Shown here piece after piece: positions 8,411-15,668 of a stretch of DNA of 36,080 nucleotides; position 1 is the first letter of the stretch, and each line of letters begins with the position of its first letter. The notes under the pieces were generated by a model. It searched no databases, was not told the origin of the DNA, and saw only the letters and a program-made list of their open reading frames with translations. Origin of the DNA: an uncultured Collinsella sp. GTDB taxonomy: Bacteria > Actinomycetota > Coriobacteriia > Coriobacteriales > Coriobacteriaceae. Location: positions 1 through 36,080 of the forward strand of contig CAAFQK010000110.1 of assembly GCA_900765115.1 (NCBI GenBank), in the 5' to 3' direction. The position numbers and the translations under genes were made by a program.

Positions 8411-8752
8411 ATGTCCGAGCCCGCAACCAATACCGGCATGAACACGCTCGTCGCTGTGGCCATCGCCCCGTGCGGCACCGGCGATGAGCTATCCGCCGAG
8501 GTCGCCGAGGTCGTTCGCGTCATTCGCGAGAGCGGCCTTCCCAACCGCACCACCTCGATGTTCACCGAGATCGAGGGCGACTGGGACGAGGTCATGCAGG
8601 TCGTGCGCGACGCGACCTTTGTGTTGGCGAGCAAGGGCATCCGCACCGAAGTCGTGCTCAAAGCCGATATTCGACCCGGATTTACCGACACCATGACCGG
8701 CAAGCTCGAGCGCATGGAAGAACAGATCAAAAAGCAGGAGGAAGCACGATGA
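8411..8752 (+). CDS. thiamine-binding protein (MTH1187/UPF0045 family, PF01910)
   Basis: A 113-residue protein of the ferredoxin-like MTH1187/YkoF family. The typical features are AVAIAPCGTGDELSAEVAEV at the start, GLPNRTTSMFTEIEGDWDEV in the middle and TEVVLKADIRPGF near the end. Family members bind thiamine or its pyrimidine moiety and are thought to act in salvage or delivery. Its place between thiM and thiE under a TPP riboswitch supports that role. The start lies 3 nt after thiM, and its TGA overlaps the thiE start as ATGA, indicating translational coupling. Confidence 0.85.
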   Translation: MSEPATNTGMNTLVAVAIAPCGTGDELSAEVAEVVRVIRESGLPNRTTSMFTEIEGDWDEVMQVVRDATFVLASKGIRTEVVLKADIRPGFTDTMTGKLERMEEQIKKQEEAR

Positions 8753-9444
8753 GCATCCGCGACAACCTTGATATCTCGGCCTACCTGGTACTCGGCCCCG
8801 AAAACACGCTGGGTCGACCCGTGGGTGATGTGGTGGCCCAGGCACTCGATGCAGGCTTTACCTGCATCCAGGTGCGCTCCAAGGTGGCAAGCGCCCGCGA
8901 GATCATTGCGCTGACCGGCGACGCCGCGCGGGCAATCGCGCAGGCTGGCAAGACCGGTCAGGTCGCCCTGTTAATCGATGACCGCCTTGACTGCGTACTC
9001 GCCGCGCGCGAGCAGGGTATTGCTGTCGATGGCGTGCACGTGGGACAGAGCGATATGCCCGTCGAGGTCTGTCGCAAGCTGCTGGGCCCCGACGCCATCG
9101 TGGGCCTTTCGGCCCGTTGCGAGGAGATGCTCGAATACGTCAAGACCGCCGACATGAGCCTGGTCGACTACCTGGGCATCGGCCCGCTCCACGAGACCGA
9201 GACCAAGCGCGACTGCGGACGCGCAGCCGATGGCTCCATCATCACCAAGAGCTTTGAGGACCTGGCCGCGCTCCACGTGGCAAGCCCCGTGCCCATCGTG
9301 GTGGGCGGCGGCGTTAAAACGGCCGACTTGCCGCAGCTTAAGGCCACCGGCGTCGACGGCTTCTTTGTGGTGAGCGCCGTCTGCAGCGCCGACGACCCCC
9401 ACGCCGCAGCCAAGGAGCTCGTCGATACCTGGCAGCAGGCATAA
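8749..9444 (+). CDS. thiE: thiamine phosphate synthase
   Basis: A 231-residue TIM-barrel enzyme that couples hydroxymethylpyrimidine diphosphate with thiazole phosphate to give thiamine phosphate. CIQVRSK and LLIDDRLD provide pyrophosphate and magnesium contacts. DGVHVGQSDMP, LGIGPLHETETK (the equivalent of the usual GPxFxTxTK) and VVGGGVK complete the active site. It follows the thiamine-binding gene with an ATGA overlap. The operon holds thiM and thiE but no thiD, thiC or thiG, so this locus serves salvage of thiazole; the pyrimidine kinase must be elsewhere or absent. Confidence 0.92.
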   Translation: MSIRDNLDISAYLVLGPENTLGRPVGDVVAQALDAGFTCIQVRSKVASAREIIALTGDAARAIAQAGKTGQVALLIDDRLDCVLAAREQGIAVDGVHVGQSDMPVEVCRKLLGPDAIVGLSARCEEMLEYVKTADMSLVDYLGIGPLHETETKRDCGRAADGSIITKSFEDLAALHVASPVPIVVGGGVKTADLPQLKATGVDGFFVVSAVCSADDPHAAAKELVDTWQQA

Positions 9445-9487
9445 GTCTAGGCCGAGCAGTTGCTCCGCGGCCTCATATCTTCAATAA

Positions 9488-9535
9488 CGGAAAGCGCATC
9501 CCAGTTTGGACGTCCATTCTGGGACGCGCTTTCCG
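9488..9535. repeat. 48-nt near-perfect palindrome between converging thiE and patatin genes
   Basis: The outer arms CGGAAAGCGC and GCGCTTTCCG and the next 6 bp TCCCAG/CTGGGA pair, with an A-C mismatch between. The centre TGGACGTCCA is itself a palindrome, so only three positions per arm fail to match. No good T-tract follows on either strand. It may act as a bidirectional terminator or be a REP-type repeat; it also has a GGGAC motif. Confidence 0.6.
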
Positions 9536-9556
9536 CCGAGGCCACGGCAGCTTGCT

Positions 9557-10426
9557 CTACCCCGCCAGATACGCTTCCAACGCCGGCAAAGTCGCCTCTG
9601 CATCGTGGCGGCCGACCTGGTAGATGCGCTCGAGCTCATCCGGTTCGCGGCACAGCGACGGCACCTTCACCGATTCGCTCGGCCGCACCACAAAGACCTC
9701 GCCGGCAGCCTCTCGACGTGCCAGGTCATCGAGCGTGGCATTGTAGACCTCATGCCGATGCTCAAGCGCTGCAACAAACTCCGGATAGTGACGGAACACG
9801 CGCCGCAGCATGGGCATCACGCTGTTGGGCTGCTTCACAAAGCCCGCCGGCTGCGTGAGTACCACGATATTGCGGTCATACCCCTGCGCAAACAGCCATG
9901 AGCTGGGAATAGAATCAGCCACGCCACCATCCAGATACTTATGCCCGTCAATAGCAACGGGACGCGTCGCCACGGGAATAGCAGACGACGCCCGGATCCA
10001 CTCGATATCCCGCTCGTCGCCATAAGGCAGGTCATGGTAGACGGCCTTGCCCGTCTCGATATCGGTACACACGCACGTAAACCGCATGGAGCAGGCACGA
10101 TATGTCTCCAAATCGATGGGATCGCGCTCGATGGGCACCTCGTGATAGGCAAAATCGGCATTGAACATATCGCCGGTCCGCAGCCAGCTTGCTACACCCG
10201 CATAGCGCTTGTCGGCACAATAGGCCTTGTTATAGCGAATGGCGCGGCCGATCTGGCGCGATTTAAAATTGTAGCCAAACGCCGCGCCCGCCGAGACACC
10301 CACCATATGGTCGCAGGTCAAACCGTGCTCCATCCAAACGTCGAGCACGCCCGCCGTATACATACCGCGGTAGCCGCCTCCCTCGAGCGCAAGCCCCACC
10401 GTGCGCGTCGTATCCGGCTGTGCCAT
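9557..10426 (-). CDS. patatin-like phospholipase
   Basis: A 289-residue bacterial patatin (YjjU-like). The three catalytic elements are present: the oxyanion loop EGGGYRG (15-21), the nucleophile elbow GVSAG with Ser45, and DGG at 166-168 with Asp166 completing the Ser-Asp dyad. These enzymes hydrolyse acyl esters of membrane lipids. There is no signal peptide, so it is probably cytoplasmic or peripheral on the membrane. I chose the ATG at 10426 (MAQPDTTRTV) because GGAG precedes it and the conserved fold starts there; an in-frame ATG lies further upstream. It is monocistronic and converges on thiE. Confidence 0.85.
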   Translation of the reverse strand: MAQPDTTRTVGLALEGGGYRGMYTAGVLDVWMEHGLTCDHMVGVSAGAAFGYNFKSRQIGRAIRYNKAYCADKRYAGVASWLRTGDMFNADFAYHEVPIERDPIDLETYRACSMRFTCVCTDIETGKAVYHDLPYGDERDIEWIRASSAIPVATRPVAIDGHKYLDGGVADSIPSSWLFAQGYDRNIVVLTQPAGFVKQPNSVMPMLRRVFRHYPEFVAALEHRHEVYNATLDDLARREAAGEVFVVRPSESVKVPSLCREPDELERIYQVGRHDAEATLPALEAYLAG

Positions 10427-10554
10427 GCGACCATCTCCGTTCCTGCGTTTAAAACCGGGACAAGTATACCCGTCAACATATATCGTCTCAGTCGCATTTT
10501 TATCGGACATCGCATCGTCGCGCTACCGCCTGTCGAATAATAGCCGTCCACAGC

Positions 10555-10851
10555 ATGTGCACCCATATCCCCGCACTCGAGGAAAGCGGCTTTATGGTGA
10601 CGCTCGACAAGCACATTTGGCAGATTGCGCCCGTCGACGGCGATCAAGGCCGCAGCACGCAAATCATTTCATCGATGCTCGAAATGGCGCAGTCGCTCCA
10701 TCTGCCCGTCGTGGTCGAAGGCGTCGAGACAAATGAGCAGGCGAACATGCTACGACAAATGGGCGCCCGCTACGCTCAGGGCTTCCTCTACTACCGCCCC
10801 ATGCAGGCGAAGGATTTTGAGGCATTGCTCGATGGCGGCAATAACAACTGA
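10555..10851 (+). pseudogene. remnant of an EAL-domain cyclic-di-GMP phosphodiesterase
   Basis: The 98-residue open frame joins two separated parts of an EAL domain. HIPALEESGFMVTLDKHIW matches the early segment where EAL proteins read FIPxLExxGxIxxLDxxVW. After a few residues STQIISSMLEMAQSLHLPVV runs into VEGVETNEQANML and QGFLYYRPM, the last quarter of the domain. The EAL motif itself, the DDFG loop and about 150 residues are missing. A stop codon lies five codons before the first ATG and there is no ribosome-binding site. This looks like a gene decayed by internal and 5' deletion. It sits just upstream of a GGDEF gene on the same strand. Confidence 0.8.
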
Positions 10852-10909
10852 TACGCTCGCGCGCAAAACGCCACCGTCGAAGGGGATATTTGTCTCCATT
10901 AGCTAACTT

Positions 10910-10940
10910 ATATCCCCAATTCAAACCGAATTGGGGATAT
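10910..10940 (+). promoter_or_regulatory. perfect 13-bp inverted repeat upstream of the GGDEF gene
   Basis: ATATCCCCAATTC and GAATTGGGGATAT pair perfectly around a 5-nt loop. No T-tract follows, and the repeat ends 22 nt before the AAGGAGGT site of the GGDEF gene, so an operator or 5'-leader hairpin is likelier than a terminator. GGGGATAT occurs once more at 10882-10889. Confidence 0.5.
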
Positions 10941-10978
10941 GATACAAACCGTTGTTCCGCCCAAGGAGGTTATCCATC

Positions 10979-12508
10979 ATGAACGAGTCGTATCGCCTGG
11001 GCGAGCAATCGATTATTGCCTATCTTCAGCGACTTGCGAACGGCGTCTCGACCGCCGAACTCGATGTTGCCGCGCTGCCTGCTGGGCTACGCGCCGTTGG
11101 CGAGCAACTGCAAAAGACGCATGCCATCCTGCAACAAGAGCGCCAGCTGCTTGAGCGCAACGCCTATATCGATCCGCTCACCAACTTGGGCAACCGCAAC
11201 GGATTCGACCGTCACGTCGAGCAACTCTGGCGCAAAGGCGACCCCTTCACCTGCGCCTATATTGACATCGACCATCTCAAGCATTGCAATGATAGGTTTG
11301 GCCACGCCGAAGGCAATCGCTATATTCTGAGCATCTGCCGCACGCTCTCCGAAACCATGGAGCACGATGAGATGCTGTTCCGTATCGGTGGAGACGAGTT
11401 TGTGCTCATCTCGCTCTCCGCAAACGAGATTGAACTCGAGCAGCGCTTGGAGCAGGTACGTACCAGGCTGATCGAGGCGAGCTCAGGTGGCAAGGCGCCC
11501 ATGATCGGCAGCTTTAGCTTTGGCTGCTCGCGCGTCGATCCACTTGCTGGCGACACGCGTCGCCAGATGACAATGGATGCCGATCGCAAGATGTATCGCT
11601 ATAAGCTTATGCATCGTGTGCAGCAACCGAAAGACGATGACGCGCCGCAACGCCCAATCGTCGATCAGCTTCCCTGCAACGACCGGGTGTTCCAAGCGAT
11701 CTCCATGAGCTCCGAGACGCGCTATCCGTTTATCCTCAATCTCGATACGGGAGAATCGCAATGGTCGGTTAACGCCGTGCGCGATTTTGACCTGCCCTCC
11801 CAGCACCCTTTTAACTCACTCGACATGTGGCTCGCCCGCGTTCATCCCGAGGACCGCGACAACGTACGTGTCGAGCTCGACATGGTGATAAACGGCACGT
11901 GGCACTTCCACTACATGCAGTATCGCGTAATGGATGCCACCGGAAAATACGTGCTTTGCGACTGCACGGGCTACCGCTTGGACGGCACCGATACCGAGCC
12001 CGGCATGTATGTGGGCATTATCATCAACCGAAGCTTGGCAGATACGACCGACTCAGTAACGGGCCTGGGCGATGTCCACGCACTGGTCAACGCTATTGGA
12101 GAGATGCGCCACGTGCCGCACGAGGCAGGTTTTATTGCCATTAAGGTCGACGATATCGCCGAGGTCAATGCCCGCTTTGGATTCGATGCAGGCGACCGCG
12201 TGCTCGCCGAAAGCGCCGCCTGCCTCATGGATTGTTCGCGCGGCAAGGGCCGCCTGTTCCGCTCAACGGGGCCGATGTTCGTGGCACTCTTCGATGAGCT
12301 CGGCCCCGAGGCAATCGACGAGATCGCAAGCGACATCGAACGGTTCCTGGGTACTCCCGTGCTCATCGGCTCGCTTGAATATCAGCCGCCCATTCGCGTG
12401 GCCACGCTCCATCTGGACGGCGTCGACCGTCAGCCCGTTTCCATTTTGAACGAGCTCAAAGCGTTGCTCGGGAAAGCCGTGCAGGTGCCAGGTACCAAAC
12501 TGGATTAG
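10979..12508 (+). CDS. GGDEF-PAS-degenerate GGDEF signalling protein (putative diguanylate cyclase)
   Basis: A 509-residue soluble protein with no membrane segments. After an N-terminal helix (1-60) comes a GGDEF domain with DPLTNLGNRNGFD, YIDIDHLKHCNDRFGH and an intact RIGGDEF (motif at 137-141). No clear RxxD product-inhibition site precedes it. Residues about 250-345 form a PAS_3-type sensor (WLARVHPEDRD and related). Residues about 355-505 form a second GGDEF fold that keeps TGLGD and DDIAEVNARFGFDAGDR but has RSTGPM in place of the signature, so it is probably inactive or a sensor. The first domain should make cyclic di-GMP. The start follows AAGGAGGT by 8 nt. Confidence 0.85.
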   Translation: MNESYRLGEQSIIAYLQRLANGVSTAELDVAALPAGLRAVGEQLQKTHAILQQERQLLERNAYIDPLTNLGNRNGFDRHVEQLWRKGDPFTCAYIDIDHLKHCNDRFGHAEGNRYILSICRTLSETMEHDEMLFRIGGDEFVLISLSANEIELEQRLEQVRTRLIEASSGGKAPMIGSFSFGCSRVDPLAGDTRRQMTMDADRKMYRYKLMHRVQQPKDDDAPQRPIVDQLPCNDRVFQAISMSSETRYPFILNLDTGESQWSVNAVRDFDLPSQHPFNSLDMWLARVHPEDRDNVRVELDMVINGTWHFHYMQYRVMDATGKYVLCDCTGYRLDGTDTEPGMYVGIIINRSLADTTDSVTGLGDVHALVNAIGEMRHVPHEAGFIAIKVDDIAEVNARFGFDAGDRVLAESAACLMDCSRGKGRLFRSTGPMFVALFDELGPEAIDEIASDIERFLGTPVLIGSLEYQPPIRVATLHLDGVDRQPVSILNELKALLGKAVQVPGTKLD

Positions 12509-12582
12509 CGCCGCGCCCGCGCCGCCTCCCCCATCGTGCGATAATCCTCTGCAGAAGTCACCAAAAGCAGAGGGAGTTTGTG

Positions 12583-13206
12583 ATGAAGGTTCTTTTGGTC
12601 AATGGCAGCCCCAAGGCAAACGGCAACACCGCCCGCGCACTCGCCGAAGTCGCCGAGCAGCTCATTGCCGAAGGCATTGATACCGAGGCGTTTCAGCTGG
12701 GCGCCAAGCCCATTCGCGATTGCATCGGTTGCGGCCAGTGTGGCAAACTTGGCGGTCGCTGCACCTTTGACGACGACGTGGTGAACGAGCTCATCGCTGC
12801 CGCCGAGCAGGCAGATGGCTTTGTCTTTGGCTCACCTGTCTACTATGCGCATCCCAGCGGACGCATCCTCTCGGCCCTCGATCGCGTATTCTATGCCGGA
12901 GGCAAAGCCTTTGCACACAAGCCGGGCGCTGCCGTCGCCGTCGCCCGTCGCGGCGGTACGTCGACGACCTTCGACGTGCTCAACAAGTACTTCACCATCA
13001 ACCAAATGCCCGTGGTTGCTTCCACCTACTGGAACAACGTGTTTGGCCGCGTGCCCGGCGACGCCGATGGGGATGCCGAGGGCCTTGCCACCATGCGAAA
13101 CATCGGCAAAAACATGGCTTGGCTCCTGCGCTGCATCGAGGCGGGACAAGCCGCCGGTATCAACGCGCCCGAGGCAGATCGCGCAACGACCAACTTCATT
13201 CGATAG
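12583..13206 (+). CDS. NAD(P)H-dependent FMN reductase-like flavoprotein with a four-cysteine cluster
   Basis: A 207-residue flavodoxin-fold protein. The N-terminal NGSPKANGNT loop binds FMN phosphate and GSPVYYAHPSG is the second flavin contact. Between them C47, C50, C53 and C60 form a Cx2Cx2Cx6C cluster like the compact iron-sulfur site of iron-sulfur flavoproteins. It probably reduces quinones, aromatic compounds or an electron carrier; the substrate is unknown. I chose ATG 12583, 6 nt after AGAGGGAG; the GTG one codon earlier is too close. An extended -10 (TGCGATAAT) lies at 12536-12544. The next gene starts 12 nt after the stop codon. Confidence 0.8.
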   Translation: MKVLLVNGSPKANGNTARALAEVAEQLIAEGIDTEAFQLGAKPIRDCIGCGQCGKLGGRCTFDDDVVNELIAAAEQADGFVFGSPVYYAHPSGRILSALDRVFYAGGKAFAHKPGAAVAVARRGGTSTTFDVLNKYFTINQMPVVASTYWNNVFGRVPGDADGDAEGLATMRNIGKNMAWLLRCIEAGQAAGINAPEADRATTNFIR

Positions 13207-13218
13207 AGCGGCGGGGCC

Positions 13219-13560
13219 ATGAATATTCAAATCTTCGGGACTAAGAAGTCGTTCGATACCAAGAAGGCCCAGCGCTATTTTAAGGAGCGCCGCATTAAGG
13301 TGCAGTTTATCGACCTTAAGGAAAAGGAGATGAGCAAGGGCGAGCTCACGAGCGTGATGCAGGCGGTCGGCGGCATCGACAAGCTGCTCAACCCCAAGGC
13401 CAAGGACGAGGAGATGCTCGCGCTCATCCAGCACCTCACCCCTAGCCAGCGCTTCGACAAGCTGCTCGAGAACCAGCAGGTTCTAGCCGAGCCCATCGTG
13501 CGCAACGGCAAAAAGGCCACCGTCGGTTATTGCCCCGATGTATGGGGAGCCTGGGAGTAG
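13219..13560 (+). CDS. ArsC/Spx-like thioredoxin-fold protein lacking the N-terminal cysteine
   Basis: A 113-residue member of the arsenate reductase/Spx/YffB family, recognised by IQIFGTKK at the start, DTKKAQRYF, the FIDLKEK strand and the late PIVRNGKKATVGY segment. The position that normally holds the redox cysteine (as in GIKNCDT of YffB) reads KSFDT, with serine 11. The only cysteine is near residue 107. Arsenate reduction by the usual mechanism is therefore unlikely; a structural or regulatory role, or a different thiol chemistry, is possible. It follows the flavoprotein gene by 12 nt and is probably in one transcript with it. Confidence 0.75.
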   Translation: MNIQIFGTKKSFDTKKAQRYFKERRIKVQFIDLKEKEMSKGELTSVMQAVGGIDKLLNPKAKDEEMLALIQHLTPSQRFDKLLENQQVLAEPIVRNGKKATVGYCPDVWGAWE

Positions 13561-13646
13561 CCTGTGTTATTTGCCAGCGCGTGGGTATAAGAGCAGGCGT
13601 TTGGCATAAGATTCAACTGTAAGCCATGTCTAACAAAGGAGGGCAC

Positions 13647-14777
13647 ATGCCCAACAAACCCGTGAAGATCATCATGCTTACCGGATACCTCGGTGCCGGC
13701 AAGACCACGCTGCTCAACCACATTCTCGCTAACGACGGCGGCATCCGCGCCGCCGTGATCGTCAACGATATCGGCGAGATCAATGTCGACGCCAGCCTTA
13801 TCGCCGACGGCGGCCTTTCCGAGACCGACGACCTCATCCCGCTCACAAACGGCTGCATCTGCTGCACGCTTTCGGACGACCTGGCCAACCAGCTGCAGGG
13901 CATCGCCGATTCGGGCAACTTCGACTACATCATCATCGAGGCATCGGGTATTTGCGAGCCTATCCCCATCGCCTACACCATCTCGAGCTTCTGCGACGAG
14001 GCCAAGGCGGGCGGCGAGCCCAAGCTCGCGCTCGACAACATCGTGGCCGTGGTCGACTGCGCCCGCATGTACGACGAGTTCAACGGCGGTCGCGACCTGC
14101 TGGCCGAGGATATCGACGAGGACGACATCGAAAGCCTGCTCATCCAGCAGATCGAATTCTGCTCCACGCTGATCCTCAACAAGACCGATACCGTGACGCC
14201 CGAGCAGATCGCCGAGCTCAAGGCCATCGTGCGCAGCCTGCAGAAGGACGCCGTGATTGTCGAGGCCCAAAACGGCGAGGTCCCCATGGAGGAGCTGCTC
14301 GACACCGACCGCTTCGACTTTATGCGCGCCTACAACTCCGCCGCCTGGATCGAGGCCATGGAGCATCCCGAGGAGCACGACGACCCCGAGGTGCTCGAGT
14401 ACGACATCGAGACCTTTGTGTACTCGCGCCGCAAGCCGTTTGACCTGCAGAAGTTCACCAATTTTGTTGAGCAGGAGTGGCCCGACGAGGTCATCCGCGT
14501 CAAGGGTCCGCTGTGGCAGGCCAGCAATCCGGACATGTGCTACATGTTTGAGCAGGCCGGCCACCAGATGCGCCTGATGGAGAACGGCCTGTTTGTCGAT
14601 TCGGCGCCCGAGGGCGAGAAGCAGAAGATCATCGACGAGAACCCCGAGATCATGCAGATTTGGGACGACGAGACGGGCGACCGCATGACGAGCCTGTGCA
14701 TCATCGGCCGTCACATGGACAAGGATGCGCTCATCGCCTCCCTCGATGCCTGCCTGACCGACTGGCACCGCGCCTAG
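13647..14777 (+). CDS. CobW/COG0523-family metal-chaperone GTPase
   Basis: A 376-residue G3E-class GTPase. The Walker A motif GYLGAGKT is at 13-20. The family metal-binding CxCC motif is CICC at 70-73, the DYIIIEASG segment corresponds to Walker B, and NKTD at 178-181 gives guanine specificity. The C-terminal half (about 250-376) is the CobW_C domain. These proteins insert or traffic zinc, cobalt, iron or nickel; no neighbouring metalloenzyme or Zur-type site tells which. I chose ATG 13647 after AAGGAGG; the in-frame ATG at 13626 adds seven residues and has no good site. A terminator follows. Confidence 0.85.
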   Translation: MPNKPVKIIMLTGYLGAGKTTLLNHILANDGGIRAAVIVNDIGEINVDASLIADGGLSETDDLIPLTNGCICCTLSDDLANQLQGIADSGNFDYIIIEASGICEPIPIAYTISSFCDEAKAGGEPKLALDNIVAVVDCARMYDEFNGGRDLLAEDIDEDDIESLLIQQIEFCSTLILNKTDTVTPEQIAELKAIVRSLQKDAVIVEAQNGEVPMEELLDTDRFDFMRAYNSAAWIEAMEHPEEHDDPEVLEYDIETFVYSRRKPFDLQKFTNFVEQEWPDEVIRVKGPLWQASNPDMCYMFEQAGHQMRLMENGLFVDSAPEGEKQKIIDENPEIMQIWDDETGDRMTSLCIIGRHMDKDALIASLDACLTDWHRA

Positions 14778-14817
14778 GTTTATCCAAGCGGGCATTTTTC
14801 CGCCTATGTAACCGCCA

Positions 14818-14851
14818 AACCACCACGAAGGTGCTCTTCGTGGTGGTTTTT
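14818..14851 (+). terminator. intrinsic terminator after the CobW-family gene
   Basis: AACCACCACGAAG pairs perfectly with CTTCGTGGTGGTT over a 5-nt loop, and the 3' arm runs into TTTTT. The trmL ribosome-binding site starts 12 nt later, so trmL is either read through or started from within. Confidence 0.9.
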
Positions 14852-14872
14852 CGTTCTGAGCCAAGGAGATTC

Positions 14873-15472
14873 ATGTTCAACATCGTGCTGTATGCGCCCG
14901 AGATTCCGGCCAATACGGGCAATATCGGCCGTACCTGCGTTGTCACCGGCGCCCGCCTGCATCTGGTGGAGCCGTTGGGCTTTTCGCTCGACGACAAGAC
15001 GGTACGCCGCGCCGGCCTGGGCTACTGGCAAAACTTGGACGTGACGACCTATGCCGGCTGGGAGGATTTTCTTGTGCGCAACGGCCTCTCCCCCGCCGAC
15101 GAGCGCCTGCATCTGCTGACCAAAAAGGCGCGCCGAACCTATGCGCAAAGCACCTACCGCGACGGCGACTATTTGGTCTTTGGCAGCGAGAGTTCGGGCA
15201 TTCCCGAGCCACTGCTTGCCGCGGCGCCCGAGCGTTGCGAGCGCATCCCCATGCTGCGCGATTGCGACTCACTCGATAACGCCGAGGCTTGGGAAGCCCA
15301 CGAGGAATCGCTGGGGCATACCGAGGACAGCCACGAGGCCATCCTTCAACAGGACATCTGCGGCAACTTCGTCAACCCGAACGACTACCGCATCAGTGCA
15401 CTCAACCTCTCCAACAGCGCCGCCATCGTCCTCTACGAAGCCTTGCGCCAAACAGGCTTTGCCGGCATGTAG
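14873..15472 (+). CDS. trmL: tRNA (cytidine(34)-2'-O)-methyltransferase
   Basis: A 199-residue SPOUT-class enzyme that methylates the ribose of the wobble nucleotide of certain leucine tRNAs. NIVLYAPEIPANTGNIGRTC at the start is diagnostic. VFGSESSGIPEPLL and RISALNLSNSAAIVLYEALR form the knotted SAM site. The protein is about 40 residues longer than the usual 155, because an acidic segment (EAWEAHEESLGHTEDSHEAI) is inserted before the last motif, between the conserved RIPM and the NLSNS helix. The start follows AAGGAG. An overlapping longer reading through the terminator was rejected. Confidence 0.9.
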   Translation: MFNIVLYAPEIPANTGNIGRTCVVTGARLHLVEPLGFSLDDKTVRRAGLGYWQNLDVTTYAGWEDFLVRNGLSPADERLHLLTKKARRTYAQSTYRDGDYLVFGSESSGIPEPLLAAAPERCERIPMLRDCDSLDNAEAWEAHEESLGHTEDSHEAILQQDICGNFVNPNDYRISALNLSNSAAIVLYEALRQTGFAGM

Positions 15473-15479
15473 CAAACCA

Positions 15480-15506
15480 GCCATTTGGGGACGGGGTAGA
15501 AATGGC
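15480..15506. repeat. REP-like palindrome just after trmL
   Basis: GCCATTT and AAATGGC enclose a 13-nt centre beginning GGGGACGGGG. It begins 8 nt after the trmL stop codon and shares the GGGAC core with the other palindromes of the window. Confidence 0.5.
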
Positions 15507-15545
15507 AGATTTTTAAACCCTCTAACCCTTGACAAATTGGTTTTG

Positions 15546-15588
15546 GCATCAATGCGACAAAGGGACTGTTCATTTGTCACATTGATGC
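15546..15588. repeat. REP-like palindrome upstream of the first ATPase gene
   Basis: GCATCAATG-n-GACAAA pairs with TTTGTC-n-CATTGATGC around a centre of GGGACTGTTCA. It shares the stretch GGCATCAATG and CAAAGGGACTGT with the palindrome at 16774-16808 on the other side of the ATPase gene. Confidence 0.75.
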
Positions 15589-15668
15589 TCTGAATAACGA
15601 ACCATTGCTTTTAATCAGAATTAACTAGAATAAAATGAAGTTAAACGGCGGTGTGAAAGGAGAGCCTT

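Noticed and set aside
13527..14864. Long minus-strand open frame opposite the CobW-family gene
   Set aside because: It overlaps a gene with all GTPase motifs, and its own translation is low-complexity Val/Leu/His/Asp-rich with no family.
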